A DNA stretch of 64,000 bases from Rhodococcus sp. W8901 (GTDB lineage: Bacteria; Actinomycetota; Actinomycetes; Mycobacteriales; Mycobacteriaceae): assembly GCF_013348805.1 (NCBI RefSeq), contig NZ_CP054690.1, positions 2,480,001 through 2,544,000 on the forward strand, in the 5' to 3' direction. Position 1 is the first letter of the stretch. Every line of letters starts with the position of its first letter. Positions 17,265-25,324 of this stretch are shown here, piece after piece. A model generated the notes under the pieces. The model saw only the letters and a list, made by a program, of their open reading frames with translations, did no database searches and was not told where the DNA came from. Both the position numbers and the translations under genes were made by a program.

Positions 17265-17684
17265 ATGTGGAGTCCACGACGGTTCCTCGGTGCGGGTGTC
17301 CTGACGGTCGGCGTCGTGATTGGTGTCGCGATGTGTCCGATTCCCCAAGCATCGGCCACACCCACCATGAACACCTTTCAGGTTCCGTTCGTCACGAACT
17401 GCAGCACTTTCTTCAACCCCTGCTCGTTCAACCCGGTGGCGATCACCGGTGAGGTGCCGGGGACGGTGACGTTCCCCGCTCTGTATCCGACCGAGCCTGG
17501 GCAACCGAACGTCAAGGGCAGCTACTACATGCACTGGAGGAACCTCGGCACCGGAACCGCCGGGATGCTGGTGCTTCCCTACAGCGAGGCGGTCAGCGTG
17601 TTCACCGGGGCGGGACTCGTGACCGCATCGATGACGACGGGCTTCGAGTTCATCGCCGGAACAGGTGTCTTCTCCGTGCCCTGA
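17265..17684 (+). CDS. Small secreted protein of unknown function
   Basis: 139 residues from the ATG at 17265 (MWSPRRFLGAG), with GAGAGGGG at 17251-17258; an upstream GTG in frame is unlikely because it lies in the preceding terminator. A Sec-type signal peptide is clear: basic start, hydrophobic LGAGVLTVGVVIGVAM, and an AxA site (QASA-TPTM). The mature part is about 105 residues with two cysteines, NCSTFFNPC, that could pair. It is rich in Thr, Val, Gly and Pro, looks all-beta, and contains GEVPGTVTFPALYP. No family recognised. It may be exported to or through the mycolate envelope. Confidence 0.75.
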   Translation: MWSPRRFLGAGVLTVGVVIGVAMCPIPQASATPTMNTFQVPFVTNCSTFFNPCSFNPVAITGEVPGTVTFPALYPTEPGQPNVKGSYYMHWRNLGTGTAGMLVLPYSEAVSVFTGAGLVTASMTTGFEFIAGTGVFSVP

Positions 17685-17706
17685 GTCCGGCTGGAAGACT
17701 GAGGCC

Positions 17707-20004
17707 GTGACTTCGTCGGCGCGGTACCAGCACATGGCGCACTGGGGCATGTTCGAGGTCGAGTCCGCCGGCGGCGACGTCAGCGCGGTGAACCCGTTCT
17801 CCGGGGACGCTGATCCGTCACCCATTCTGGGTAACCTGCCCGGGTCGGTGCGCCACCGTTCACGCATCGCCGGCCCCGCGGTCCGCCGCGGCTGGCTCGA
17901 GCAGGGGCCCGGGCCGTCCGACGTCCGCGGCTCCGACGAGTTCGTGGCCGTGTCGTGGGACGAGTTGCTCGATCTGCTGGCGCACGAACTGCGTCGCGTC
18001 GTCGACACCCACGGCAATCGCGCGATCTTCGGCGGCTCGTACGGCTGGGCCAGCGCCGGACGATTCCATCATGCGCAGAGCCAGATCCACCGCTTCCTCA
18101 ACATGCTCGGCGGCTACACCCGCTCGGTGCACAGCTATTCGCTCGGCGCTACCGGCGTCATCATGCCGCGCGTGGTGGGCACCCACTGGAAGCTGTTCGC
18201 CCGCTCCACCAACTGGGACGTGATCGCCGACCACACCGATCTGATGGTGTGCTTCGGCGGCGTGCCGCTCAAGAACACCGCCGTCAACAGCGGCGGCACC
18301 AGCGCACATCCCACGCGCGGTGCCCTCGACCGATTTCGGGATCGCGGCGGCGAGGTGGTCTCGATCAGCCCGCTGCGCGACGACCTGCACGGCCGGTGCG
18401 AGTGGATCGCACCGATCCCCGGCACCGACGTCGCGATCATGCTCGCGCTCGCGTACGTACTGGCGTCGGAGGGATTGCACGACAAGGCATTCCTGAGCCG
18501 CTACTGCGTGGGGTACGACCGATTCGAGGATTATCTCCTGGGACGCACCGACGGCGTGCCCAAGACGCCGGGCTGGGCGTCGGCACTCTCCGGCGTCCCG
18601 GCGGAGCAGATCGCCGCGCTGGCCCGACGGATGGCCGGCGGACGCACGATGGTGACGGTGACGTGGTCGCTGCAGCGCGTCCGGTTCGGCGAGCAGGCCC
18701 CGTGGATGGGCGTGACGCTCGCGGCGATGCTCGGCCAGATCGGGCTTCCCGGAGGCGGATTCGGGCACGGCTACGGATCGATGAACGAACCCGGGCTGGC
18801 GCCGGTGCCGTACCCGCTGCCGACGCTGTTCCAGGGCGCCAACCCCGTCCCGGACTTCATCCCCGTCGCGGCGATCTCGGACCTGCTGCTGCATCCGGGG
18901 GAGGAGTTCGACTACGACGGCCGACGCCTCACCTACCCGGACATCCGACTCGTGCACTGGGCCGGCGGCAATCCGTTCCACCATCATCAGGACCTGGCCC
19001 GGCTGCGGCGTGCGCTGGCCCGACCGGACACGATCGTCGTGCACGAGCCGTACTGGACGCCGATGGCCCGGCACGCTGACATCGTGGTGCCGTCGACCAC
19101 ATCGCTCGAACGCGACGATCTCGCGTGCACCCGCAACGATCCGCTGCTGGTCGCGATGCACCGCGCGGTGCCCCGGTACGCCGATGCGCGCGACGACTAC
19201 GACACGTTCGCCGCGCTCGCGCACCGTCTCGGGTTCGGGGCCCGGTTCACCGAGGGCCGCACCGCACATCAGTGGATCGAGCACCTGTACGAGCAGTGGC
19301 GAGGATTCGTGCTCACGGACCCGGCGCACCTCGAAGCACCCCCGTTCGGCGAGTTCTGGCGGCGCGGGCACGTGCGGATGCGGACGGAGGACGGTCTGTC
19401 GCTGTTCTCCGAGTTCCGTGACGATCCCGAGCGCAACCCGCTCACCACCCCGAGCGGGAGGATAGAGATTTTCTCCGCCGACATCGACGGTTTCGGCTAC
19501 GACGACTGTGCCGGGCACCCGCGCTGGTACGAACCGGACGAGTGGCTCGGCGGCGAGCGGGCGCAGCGTTTCCCGTTGCACCTGATCGCCAATCAGCCGA
19601 AGACCCGGTTGCACGGGCAGTTGGACCACGGTGCGGTCAGTCAGGCGTCGAAGATCCGTGGGCGGGAGCCGATCCGGATCCATCCGTCCGACGCGGCCGC
19701 GCGGGGACTCGGCGCCGGTGAGGTGGTGCGGGTGTTCAACGACCGCGGTGCGTGTCTCGCGGGTGTGGTGCTCGACGACCAGGTGCGGGCGGGAGTGGTG
19801 CAACTGGCCACCGGGGCCTGGTACGACCCGCTCGATCCGTCCGACCCCGACTCGATGTGCGTGCACGGCAATCCGAACGTGCTGACCGCGGACGTCGGCG
19901 CCTCGTGGCTGTCGCACGGCTGCTCCGGGCAGCACGCACTGGTGCAGGTCGAGCGGTTCGACGGGGTGCTCCCGCCGATCAAGGCGTTCGACCCGCCGCT
20001 CTGA
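17707..20004 (+). CDS. Molybdopterin-dependent S-/N-oxide reductase (BisC-like)
   Basis: 765 residues from the GTG at 17707, just after the secreted-protein gene; an earlier frame-compatible codon overlaps that gene. The protein matches the DMSO reductase family, bis-MGD class with serine ligand: GSYGWASAGRFHHAQSQ, then SYSLGATGVIMPRVVGTHW, where Ser145 aligns with the Mo-ligand serine of DMSO/TMAO reductases. The C-terminal MoCo-dinucleotide-binding domain contains LIANQPKTRLHGQLDHG. No twin-arginine signal and no iron-sulfur motif are present, pointing to a soluble cytoplasmic enzyme like biotin or methionine sulfoxide reductase. No electron-transfer partner is encoded alongside. Substrate uncertain. 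Confidence 0.9.
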   Translation: MTSSARYQHMAHWGMFEVESAGGDVSAVNPFSGDADPSPILGNLPGSVRHRSRIAGPAVRRGWLEQGPGPSDVRGSDEFVAVSWDELLDLLAHELRRVVDTHGNRAIFGGSYGWASAGRFHHAQSQIHRFLNMLGGYTRSVHSYSLGATGVIMPRVVGTHWKLFARSTNWDVIADHTDLMVCFGGVPLKNTAVNSGGTSAHPTRGALDRFRDRGGEVVSISPLRDDLHGRCEWIAPIPGTDVAIMLALAYVLASEGLHDKAFLSRYCVGYDRFEDYLLGRTDGVPKTPGWASALSGVPAEQIAALARRMAGGRTMVTVTWSLQRVRFGEQAPWMGVTLAAMLGQIGLPGGGFGHGYGSMNEPGLAPVPYPLPTLFQGANPVPDFIPVAAISDLLLHPGEEFDYDGRRLTYPDIRLVHWAGGNPFHHHQDLARLRRALARPDTIVVHEPYWTPMARHADIVVPSTTSLERDDLACTRNDPLLVAMHRAVPRYADARDDYDTFAALAHRLGFGARFTEGRTAHQWIEHLYEQWRGFVLTDPAHLEAPPFGEFWRRGHVRMRTEDGLSLFSEFRDDPERNPLTTPSGRIEIFSADIDGFGYDDCAGHPRWYEPDEWLGGERAQRFPLHLIANQPKTRLHGQLDHGAVSQASKIRGREPIRIHPSDAAARGLGAGEVVRVFNDRGACLAGVVLDDQVRAGVVQLATGAWYDPLDPSDPDSMCVHGNPNVLTADVGASWLSHGCSGQHALVQVERFDGVLPPIKAFDPPL

Positions 20005-20005
20005 C

Positions 20006-20034
20006 TTGTTCTATTTGAACTAGAACAATATGGT
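20006..20034 (+). promoter_or_regulatory. Leaderless promoter with embedded operator for the gntR gene
   Basis: TTGTTC (20006-20011) and TATGGT (20029-20034), separated by exactly 17 nt, form a -35/-10 pair. The GTG start at 20041 falls 6 nt after the -10, so the transcript is probably leaderless. A perfect 8-bp inverted repeat, TTGTTCTA (20006-20013) and TAGAACAA (20021-20028), fills the -35 box and spacer, an arrangement suited to self-repression. Confidence 0.65.
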
Positions 20035-20040
20035 GGGTGT

Positions 20041-20391
20041 GTGCTCATTCGCATCGATCAGTCGTCGTCCGTCCCGCTGTACGAGCAGTTCGCCGCGTCG
20101 GTGCGAGGCGCGATCGCCGACGGGTCCGTCGTCGCGGGGGAGCGGTTGCCCTCCGCCCGGGATCTGGCGTCGTCCCTCGACCTCAACGTGCACACCGTGC
20201 TGCGCGGCTACCAGATGCTGCGGGACGAGGGGTTGATCGAACTGCGCCGCGGTCGCGGTGCCGTCGTCTCGGCAGATGCCTCGGTGCGGGGCCGGCTGCA
20301 GGAGGCGGTCCGCGGTCTCGTCGCGGAGGCGCGGCGGCACGGCATGAGCGCGGCAGACCTGCTCGACCTGGTGAAGAAGGAGATGACATGA
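20041..20391 (+). CDS. GntR-family transcriptional regulator, YtrA subfamily
   Basis: 116 residues from GTG. The N-terminal winged helix-turn-helix has the GntR signature: VPLYEQFAASVRGAIADGSVVAGERLPSARDLASSLDLNVHTVLRGYQML, then a wing ELRRGRGAVV. Only a short C-terminal tail follows (about 45 residues), typical of YtrA-type regulators that have no large effector domain. It is the first gene of a two-gene operon with a DUF1648 membrane protein; ATGA overlap. It probably represses its own operon through the inverted repeat just upstream. Effector unknown. Confidence 0.92.
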   Translation: MLIRIDQSSSVPLYEQFAASVRGAIADGSVVAGERLPSARDLASSLDLNVHTVLRGYQMLRDEGLIELRRGRGAVVSADASVRGRLQEAVRGLVAEARRHGMSAADLLDLVKKEMT

Positions 20392-21392
20392 CCGACTCGA
20401 CTGCGGTGCAAAACGTTTCGTGGGTTCGGGGGCTGGGTGGTGCGTTACTCGCCTCGGTCGCCGCGGCGACCGCCGCGATCGCCGTCCTGGCGGCATGGTC
20501 CGGTGACCTGCCCGACCCGGTCGCCGTCCACTTCGGTCCCGGCGGCGCCGCCGACGGCTTCGCCTCCCGCGCGGCCGCGCAGTGGTCGCCGGTGCTCGGT
20601 CTCGCCTTCGCCGTGCTGCTCGGGGGAATCCTGTTGGCGCTCACCCGTCGTGACGTGCGTGCCGCGCGGACGGGTGCGGCGGTGTCGGCGGGAACGGGCA
20701 CCGCGGTCGCGATCCTGCCCGTCGCCCTGTTGTCCTCGCAGCGAGGCCTCGCCGACGCGGCGGATGCGTCGTTCGGTGGATGGTGGCTCCTGCCGGTTGC
20801 CGCGGTGGGCGTCGTCGCCGCATTCGCCGGCCTGGCGCTGATCGGGCGACCGGCGCCGGCGGCGGCGGCCTCGGCCCCGCCGGCGGACGCGGCTCGCCTC
20901 GATCTGGCCGATACCGAGACCGTCGTGTGGACCGGGTCGGCCGCGATGTCCTGGTGGCTCGGGGCGGCGCTGGCGCTGCTGCCGACTGCGCTGATCGCCT
21001 GGTCGGCCGCGACCGCGTCGAGCGGAGCCGTCCTGATGCTGCTCGGTGCGGCCGTGCTGGGCGCGGTGTTGATGGGCCTCACGCTCGCGCCGGTGTACGT
21101 CGTCGTGGACGGGCGTGGACTCGAGACGCGCTACGTGCTCACCGGCGGTCGTCGGCGGATCCCGCTCGACGAGATCGCCCGCGCCGATGTCGTACACATC
21201 GGGCTGATCAACCGGTACGGCGGCATCGGCTACCGTGTCGGCCCGGACGGCGTCGGCCTGCTGGTCCGGCCCGGTGCCGCGTTGCGCGTCACGCGCGGTG
21301 ACGGCTCCAAGTTCACCGTTACCGTCGACGGCGCCGACCAGGCCGCGGCCGTGCTGAACTCGCTCGCCGCGCGGGGGCGTGTCGCCAGGTAG
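20388..21392 (+). CDS. DUF1648 domain membrane protein
   Basis: 334 residues from ATG overlapping the gntR stop by 4 bp. An N-terminal DUF1648 signature follows the first helix (LPDPVAVHFGPGGAADGFAS), with further helices near residues 65-80, 95-115, 130-160 and a pair around 185-235. The C-terminal ~90 residues are soluble and PH-like (YVVVDGRGLETRYVLTGGRRRIPLDEIARADV). DUF1648 proteins are often co-encoded with YtrA-type GntR or ArsR repressors and linked to envelope stress or antibiotic response. That link is a family tendency, not shown here. Confidence 0.82.
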   Translation: MTDSTAVQNVSWVRGLGGALLASVAAATAAIAVLAAWSGDLPDPVAVHFGPGGAADGFASRAAAQWSPVLGLAFAVLLGGILLALTRRDVRAARTGAAVSAGTGTAVAILPVALLSSQRGLADAADASFGGWWLLPVAAVGVVAAFAGLALIGRPAPAAAASAPPADAARLDLADTETVVWTGSAAMSWWLGAALALLPTALIAWSAATASSGAVLMLLGAAVLGAVLMGLTLAPVYVVVDGRGLETRYVLTGGRRRIPLDEIARADVVHIGLINRYGGIGYRVGPDGVGLLVRPGAALRVTRGDGSKFTVTVDGADQAAAVLNSLAARGRVAR

Positions 21393-21443
21393 CGGGACCG
21401 ACGGCGGACCAGGCGGTCTCGGGGTTCTGTACAGTCGTGTCCG

Positions 21444-21884
21444 ATGGCCGGCGGATTTCCCGTGTTTCGCTTGTACCGAGACTCGGACAGCTCCCACGTA
21501 TTGTGTTGCGCACGTTTCCCGGAGTTCGCCGGGTGGGCTGCGGACGAGGAAGTCTGTGCCCAGCGAGCTTTCGACGATGCGGTCGCGAGCATCCTTCTCG
21601 ACGCCGACCTCGCACCGGAAGCGCTCACGCTGGTCGGCGAGCAGCAGGGGTATCCCGTCGGCGATCGACTGTTCGCTACGACGATTCCCCGCATCGGAAC
21701 GGTCTCGTACGCGTACCAGCAAGCCGGGTCGCCGTGGATCGTTCTGGGCCTCGATGTCTCGGCGGACGAGTTCTGGGCCGAGATCGAGGACGACGAGGAT
21801 CTCCGGGAACTCGACCCGATCCCGCCGCTGAGGGCGGTGCCGGCCGTGGTCTTGACTCAACCCGGCTGGCCGGACCGCCCGTAG
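21444..21884 (+). CDS. Hypothetical acidic protein
   Basis: 146 residues from ATG. No recognised domain, signal peptide or membrane helix. The centre is Ala/Leu-rich (EEVCAQRAFDDAVASILLDADLAPEAL). The second half is very acidic (DEFWAEIEDDEDLRELDP) and ends in a Pro-rich tail. Two adjacent cysteines (VLCCARF) lie near residue 20. It stands alone between a membrane-protein gene and a terminator shared with msrB. The long frame, lack of an overlapping better gene and protein-like composition support coding. Function unknown. Confidence 0.65.
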   Translation: MAGGFPVFRLYRDSDSSHVLCCARFPEFAGWAADEEVCAQRAFDDAVASILLDADLAPEALTLVGEQQGYPVGDRLFATTIPRIGTVSYAYQQAGSPWIVLGLDVSADEFWAEIEDDEDLRELDPIPPLRAVPAVVLTQPGWPDRP

Positions 21885-21912
21885 GCGGTTGTCCGGCCGG
21901 CTGTGGCGCCCG

Positions 21913-21946
21913 GCTGCCCCCGACAGCCCGGGTTGCCGGGGGCAGC
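21913..21946. terminator. Bidirectional terminator between convergent genes
   Basis: Perfect 10-bp arms GCTGCCCCCG (21913-21922) and CGGGGGCAGC (21937-21946), with a GC-rich loop. It lies between the stops of the acidic protein gene and msrB. Confidence 0.75.
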
Positions 21947-21952
21947 GTCGTT

Positions 21953-22390
21953 CTACGAGCCGTCGGCCGGCTGCAGCCGCAACGAGATGCTGTTGATGCA
22001 GTACCGCTGGTCGGTCGGGGTGGGGTAGCCCTCGCCCTCGAAGACGTGCCCGAGGTGGCTGTGGCAGTTGCTGCACAGCACCTCGACGCGGTGCATGCCG
22101 AGCGTGTTGTCGGCTCGCAGGATGACGGCGTCCGAGTCCGCGGGGTCGAAGAACGACGGCCATCCGCAGTGCGACTCGAACTTCTCGGTGCTGCGGAACA
22201 ACTCGGCACCGCACGCGCGGCACGAGTACACACCCTCGGTGGTCGTGTCGGTGTACTCGCCGACGTGGGGACGCTCGGTCCCCGCCTGGCGGAGCACCTG
22301 GTACTCCTCGGGTGTCAGATGTGCGCGCCATTCGGCGTCACTGCGCCGGAACGTGGGTGCGGGCAGGCCGGAATCCTGTGTGGAACTCAT
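21953..22390 (-). CDS. msrB: Peptide-methionine (R)-S-oxide reductase
   Basis: 145 residues from ATG. The MsrB fold shows zinc ligands Cys57/Cys60 (YSCRACGAELF) and Cys106/Cys109 (LCSNCHSHLGHVF), the substrate segment FESHCGWPSFF, and catalytic Cys131 in RYCINSISLRL. It reduces methionine-R-sulfoxide in oxidised proteins using thioredoxin. It follows aftC by 34 bp on the same strand, matching the mycobacterial Rv2674-Rv2673 neighbourhood, so it may be the last gene of the operon. Confidence 0.96.
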   Translation of the reverse strand: MSSTQDSGLPAPTFRRSDAEWRAHLTPEEYQVLRQAGTERPHVGEYTDTTTEGVYSCRACGAELFRSTEKFESHCGWPSFFDPADSDAVILRADNTLGMHRVEVLCSNCHSHLGHVFEGEGYPTPTDQRYCINSISLRLQPADGS

Positions 22391-22424
22391 GGCCTCACGC
22401 TAATACGATCCGCGAACCCGTGCG

Positions 22425-23717
22425 TCAGACCTTGGCCGGCACCGGGGTGTCGGCGCTCTGTTCGGCGACGAGGAAGTCCGGATCGATACCCGAGTCCAGC
22501 CGTCCTTCGCGCTTCGACGTCAGGTAGCGGTTCGCGAGCACCGCGAAGATGACGATCAGCAGCAGGCTCCAGCCCATCGTCGGCTTCAGGTATTCGGCTG
22601 CGCGGCCGGTCTCGATGAACCGGTTCGAGAACCAGGCGTCCGCACTGAGGAACCCGTACACCGCGAGCCACGCCGGCCAGTTACGCATCACGGAGTTGCG
22701 CAGCACCACCGTCATGATCAGCGGGAACAGCAGCATCGAGTAGTACATCTGGCCCAGCGACAGCAGCAGGAACGACGCTCCCATGATCACGCCCGAGGCG
22801 GTCGCGACGAAGAACAGTTCGTCGTGCCGGTAGTACCGGTACAGCAGCCACAGCGACACCAGGACCATCGCCGTGAAAGCGATACGCAGAGCCCAGATCA
22901 GCGCGACGGGCAGGCCGAAGTAGGTGCCATTTCCGACGATCGCGCTGTTGAAGTAGTCGCGGGACTCCGACAGGTACGGCAGCGTGTGCTCGATGAACGC
23001 CATCGGATCCGCCGACAGCGGCCAGGCCACGGCCATCAGGACCACCGGGATGCCGATCGCGGTGACGAACACCTTCCACTGACCCCGCACCAGCGGCAGC
23101 AGCAGCAGGGGCGCGAGGATCGGTTTGACCGCGAGCGTCAGTCCGATCGCGGCGCCGGACCACAGGTCCCGCCGTCGCAGGAGCAGGAACAGGAACGCCA
23201 CCTCGCCCAGCAGGATGATGCCGTTGATGTTCGAGAAGACGAGCGTGTTCGTGACGGTTTCCGTCGAGAACGCTGCGAACAGCAGGATCGGTGCGGCCAC
23301 CGAGTTCAGTGCCAGGTCGAACATCTTCAGCAACAGATACAGCGCGATGATCACGGCGATCGCGTTGGCGAGGATGAACAGCCAGCGCGACTTCTCGGGA
23401 TCGATGAGCGCGAGCGGCGACATCAACAACGTGCCGCTGGGCTGGTAGAGGTAGTGCGGATCCACCGAGTTGAAATCGGCGGTGTAGACCTCACGGCGAT
23501 TGAGGAACGCCAGGGTCGCTCGGTACACCGGGGCGAAGTCGTCGGTGTGGGATCCGTTGACCGCCAACACGAACACTCGATGCAGCACAGTCATCACTGC
23601 GATAGGCCACAGAGCGAAGTTGATGACCTCGGCGGTGGTGCGGCCGGTACGCGGCTCGAATCGTCGAAGGAACACTACGGCACGGTACACCGCCGCGGCC
23701 TCGGTCAGCCGCGGCAA
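22425..23717 (-). CDS. aftC: Arabinofuranosyltransferase AftC (GT-C, GT87-like)
   Basis: 430 residues from a TTG at 23717; a GTG at 23690 with GAGG upstream is a good alternative. About ten membrane helices. The protein follows mycobacterial AftC (Rv2673) closely: FEPRTG near the start, SHTDDFAPVYRATLAFLNR with the GT-C Asp-Asp pair, DPHYLYQPSGTLLMSPLA, FATETVTNTLVF-like FSTETVTNTLVFSNING, and SRDYFNSAIVGNGTYFGLP. It adds the alpha-1,3 branch in arabinan of arabinogalactan and lipoarabinomannan from decaprenyl-phosphoarabinose on the outer membrane face. It lies 10 bp after the hydrolase gene, in one operon. Confidence 0.92.
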   Translation of the reverse strand: MPRLTEAAAVYRAVVFLRRFEPRTGRTTAEVINFALWPIAVMTVLHRVFVLAVNGSHTDDFAPVYRATLAFLNRREVYTADFNSVDPHYLYQPSGTLLMSPLALIDPEKSRWLFILANAIAVIIALYLLLKMFDLALNSVAAPILLFAAFSTETVTNTLVFSNINGIILLGEVAFLFLLLRRRDLWSGAAIGLTLAVKPILAPLLLLPLVRGQWKVFVTAIGIPVVLMAVAWPLSADPMAFIEHTLPYLSESRDYFNSAIVGNGTYFGLPVALIWALRIAFTAMVLVSLWLLYRYYRHDELFFVATASGVIMGASFLLLSLGQMYYSMLLFPLIMTVVLRNSVMRNWPAWLAVYGFLSADAWFSNRFIETGRAAEYLKPTMGWSLLLIVIFAVLANRYLTSKREGRLDSGIDPDFLVAEQSADTPVPAKV

Positions 23718-23727
23718 CCCCCGCGCG

Positions 23728-25302
23728 TCACGCCGGGCACGCGCTGCCGTCGGTCGGGAGCTCGGCCGAAGCGAGGTAGCGGGTCAGGGATTGACGCGCG
23801 CAGTCCGAATGCGTCGTCACCGGGTGGCCGTAGCCCGCCCACGTCATGCTCGACCACTCGGCGCCGGCGCTCGCGAGGGAGCCGGTCACGGTGGGCAGGC
23901 CCGCATTGCCGACGACGGGGTCCGCCGCGCCGCTGAACACCAGGACCGGTACGTCGAGGCGTCCGGGGAGCGGGGGCGGCGACATGGTCGGCCACGCCGA
24001 GCAGCGCATCAGCCCGACAGCGGCGTCGGCGCCGAACATCGGATACTTCACGCCCCACGCCTCCTGCAGTTCGCGGGCTCGTCCCGGGCCCGGCCACTGC
24101 TGGCCGTCGCTGCATCGTGCGACGAACTGTCCGTCGGTGCCGATCGCGGCGTCGGTCGTGCCGATCAGTCCGAGCAACGGGCCGGTATCGCCGCGTCCCG
24201 CGGCCGAGAGCACGTCCGCCAGTTCGCGCACGCGCGCAGGTTGGTCGCCGCGCGGGGATCCCAGGAATGCGGAGACCGTCGCCAGCAGTGCGCTCGACGA
24301 CACCGTCGCCAGCTCGCCGGCGGCGGCGCGGTCTCGCAGCGCCGTGATCGCGGCCGTCGGATCCGGTCCGAGCGAGCAGTTCAGGGCGGCGCAGCGCCGG
24401 CTGAAGTCGGCGAGTGCCGCTTCCTGGCCCTGCACCCGGTGTTCGGCCGCCGTTGCGGCATCGACGGTCGTGGCGGCCGGCGCGTCGAGCACCAGCCGGC
24501 CCACCTGGTCGGGGTACCGAGCCGCGTACGCCAGGGCGACCGACGCGCCGTTGCCGGTGCCGAGGATGCCCAGGCGCTCGACCTGCCAGATGCGCCGCAG
24601 CTGTTCGAGATCGTCGGCGGCGTTCGCGGTGTCGTACGCCAGCTCGGACGGCTGCAGGGCATCGGTGCACGCCACCGTCGCGTCCCGGGCCAGCGTCGCC
24701 ACCTCGTCCACACCCTGCGAAGCGGCCGGATCAGCGGGACCGAACTGTCCCAGATCGGCGAGGGCGCGTCGGTCCATCGACCGGCCGCAATCGATCGGCG
24801 TCGACGACCCGATCCCGCGTCGATCGATCGCGACGATCGGCTGCCGCTCGAGCAGCGTGGAACTCGGGCCGGTCGCGAGCGCCGCGAGGGTGGTCGAGGA
24901 CGCGACGTCGGACCCGGACGTCAGCACCACGGGCGCGGCATCGGCGGGCGTCTGCGGCAGACGCGCGCGCAGTGCGCCCACCTCGACGGGGCCCATCGCC
25001 GACCCGGTGGCGTCGAGGGGCGCCGCGTAATCGGCGCATTCCAGCGACAGCCCGGCCGGGCCGGGTTCGAGGCCGGCGGCGGCGAGCGTGGCGTCCTTGC
25101 AGTCGACCCAGTTCAGATCCTTCACCGGTGTCTGCAGTTTCGGCGCCGGTGCGTCGGTCTCCGTGGTCGTCGGGTTGCCGCCGCCCTGCTCGACAACGGC
25201 GACGTCGGGTCGAACCGACGGGCCCGCGCCGCACGCGGTGCAGACGGCCAGAACGGCCCCGGCGATCGCGGCGACCCCGATCCTGCTCACAAGCGACTGC
25301 AT
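23728..25302 (-). CDS. Exported TAP-type alpha/beta hydrolase with degenerate nucleophile (Rv2672-like)
   Basis: 524 residues from the ATG at 25302 (MQSLVSRIGVAAIAG); a start ten codons earlier is possible. A signal sequence ends AVLAVCTACGAG, an atypical lipobox with Cys24 as possible lipidation site. The body has tripeptidyl-aminopeptidase-like features: IVAIDRRGIGSSTPIDC, a helical cap, and C-terminal SGAADPVVGNAG and WAGYGHPVTTHSDC, which carry acid and His. The nucleophile elbow reads ILGTGNGASVALAYAARYP, with Gly where GxSxG serine is expected. It is the homologue of mycobacterial Rv2672 by position and length. Peptidase activity is doubtful. Confidence 0.82.
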   Translation of the reverse strand: MQSLVSRIGVAAIAGAVLAVCTACGAGPSVRPDVAVVEQGGGNPTTTETDAPAPKLQTPVKDLNWVDCKDATLAAAGLEPGPAGLSLECADYAAPLDATGSAMGPVEVGALRARLPQTPADAAPVVLTSGSDVASSTTLAALATGPSSTLLERQPIVAIDRRGIGSSTPIDCGRSMDRRALADLGQFGPADPAASQGVDEVATLARDATVACTDALQPSELAYDTANAADDLEQLRRIWQVERLGILGTGNGASVALAYAARYPDQVGRLVLDAPAATTVDAATAAEHRVQGQEAALADFSRRCAALNCSLGPDPTAAITALRDRAAAGELATVSSSALLATVSAFLGSPRGDQPARVRELADVLSAAGRGDTGPLLGLIGTTDAAIGTDGQFVARCSDGQQWPGPGRARELQEAWGVKYPMFGADAAVGLMRCSAWPTMSPPPLPGRLDVPVLVFSGAADPVVGNAGLPTVTGSLASAGAEWSSMTWAGYGHPVTTHSDCARQSLTRYLASAELPTDGSACPA

Positions 25303-25324
25303 GCGGAACAGCCTGCCAGGTGCG

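Noticed and set aside
17860-19935. Minus-strand open frame antisense to the molybdoenzyme gene
   Set aside because: Arg/Val/His-rich shadow; the sense frame carries the Mo-ligand serine and bis-MGD motifs.
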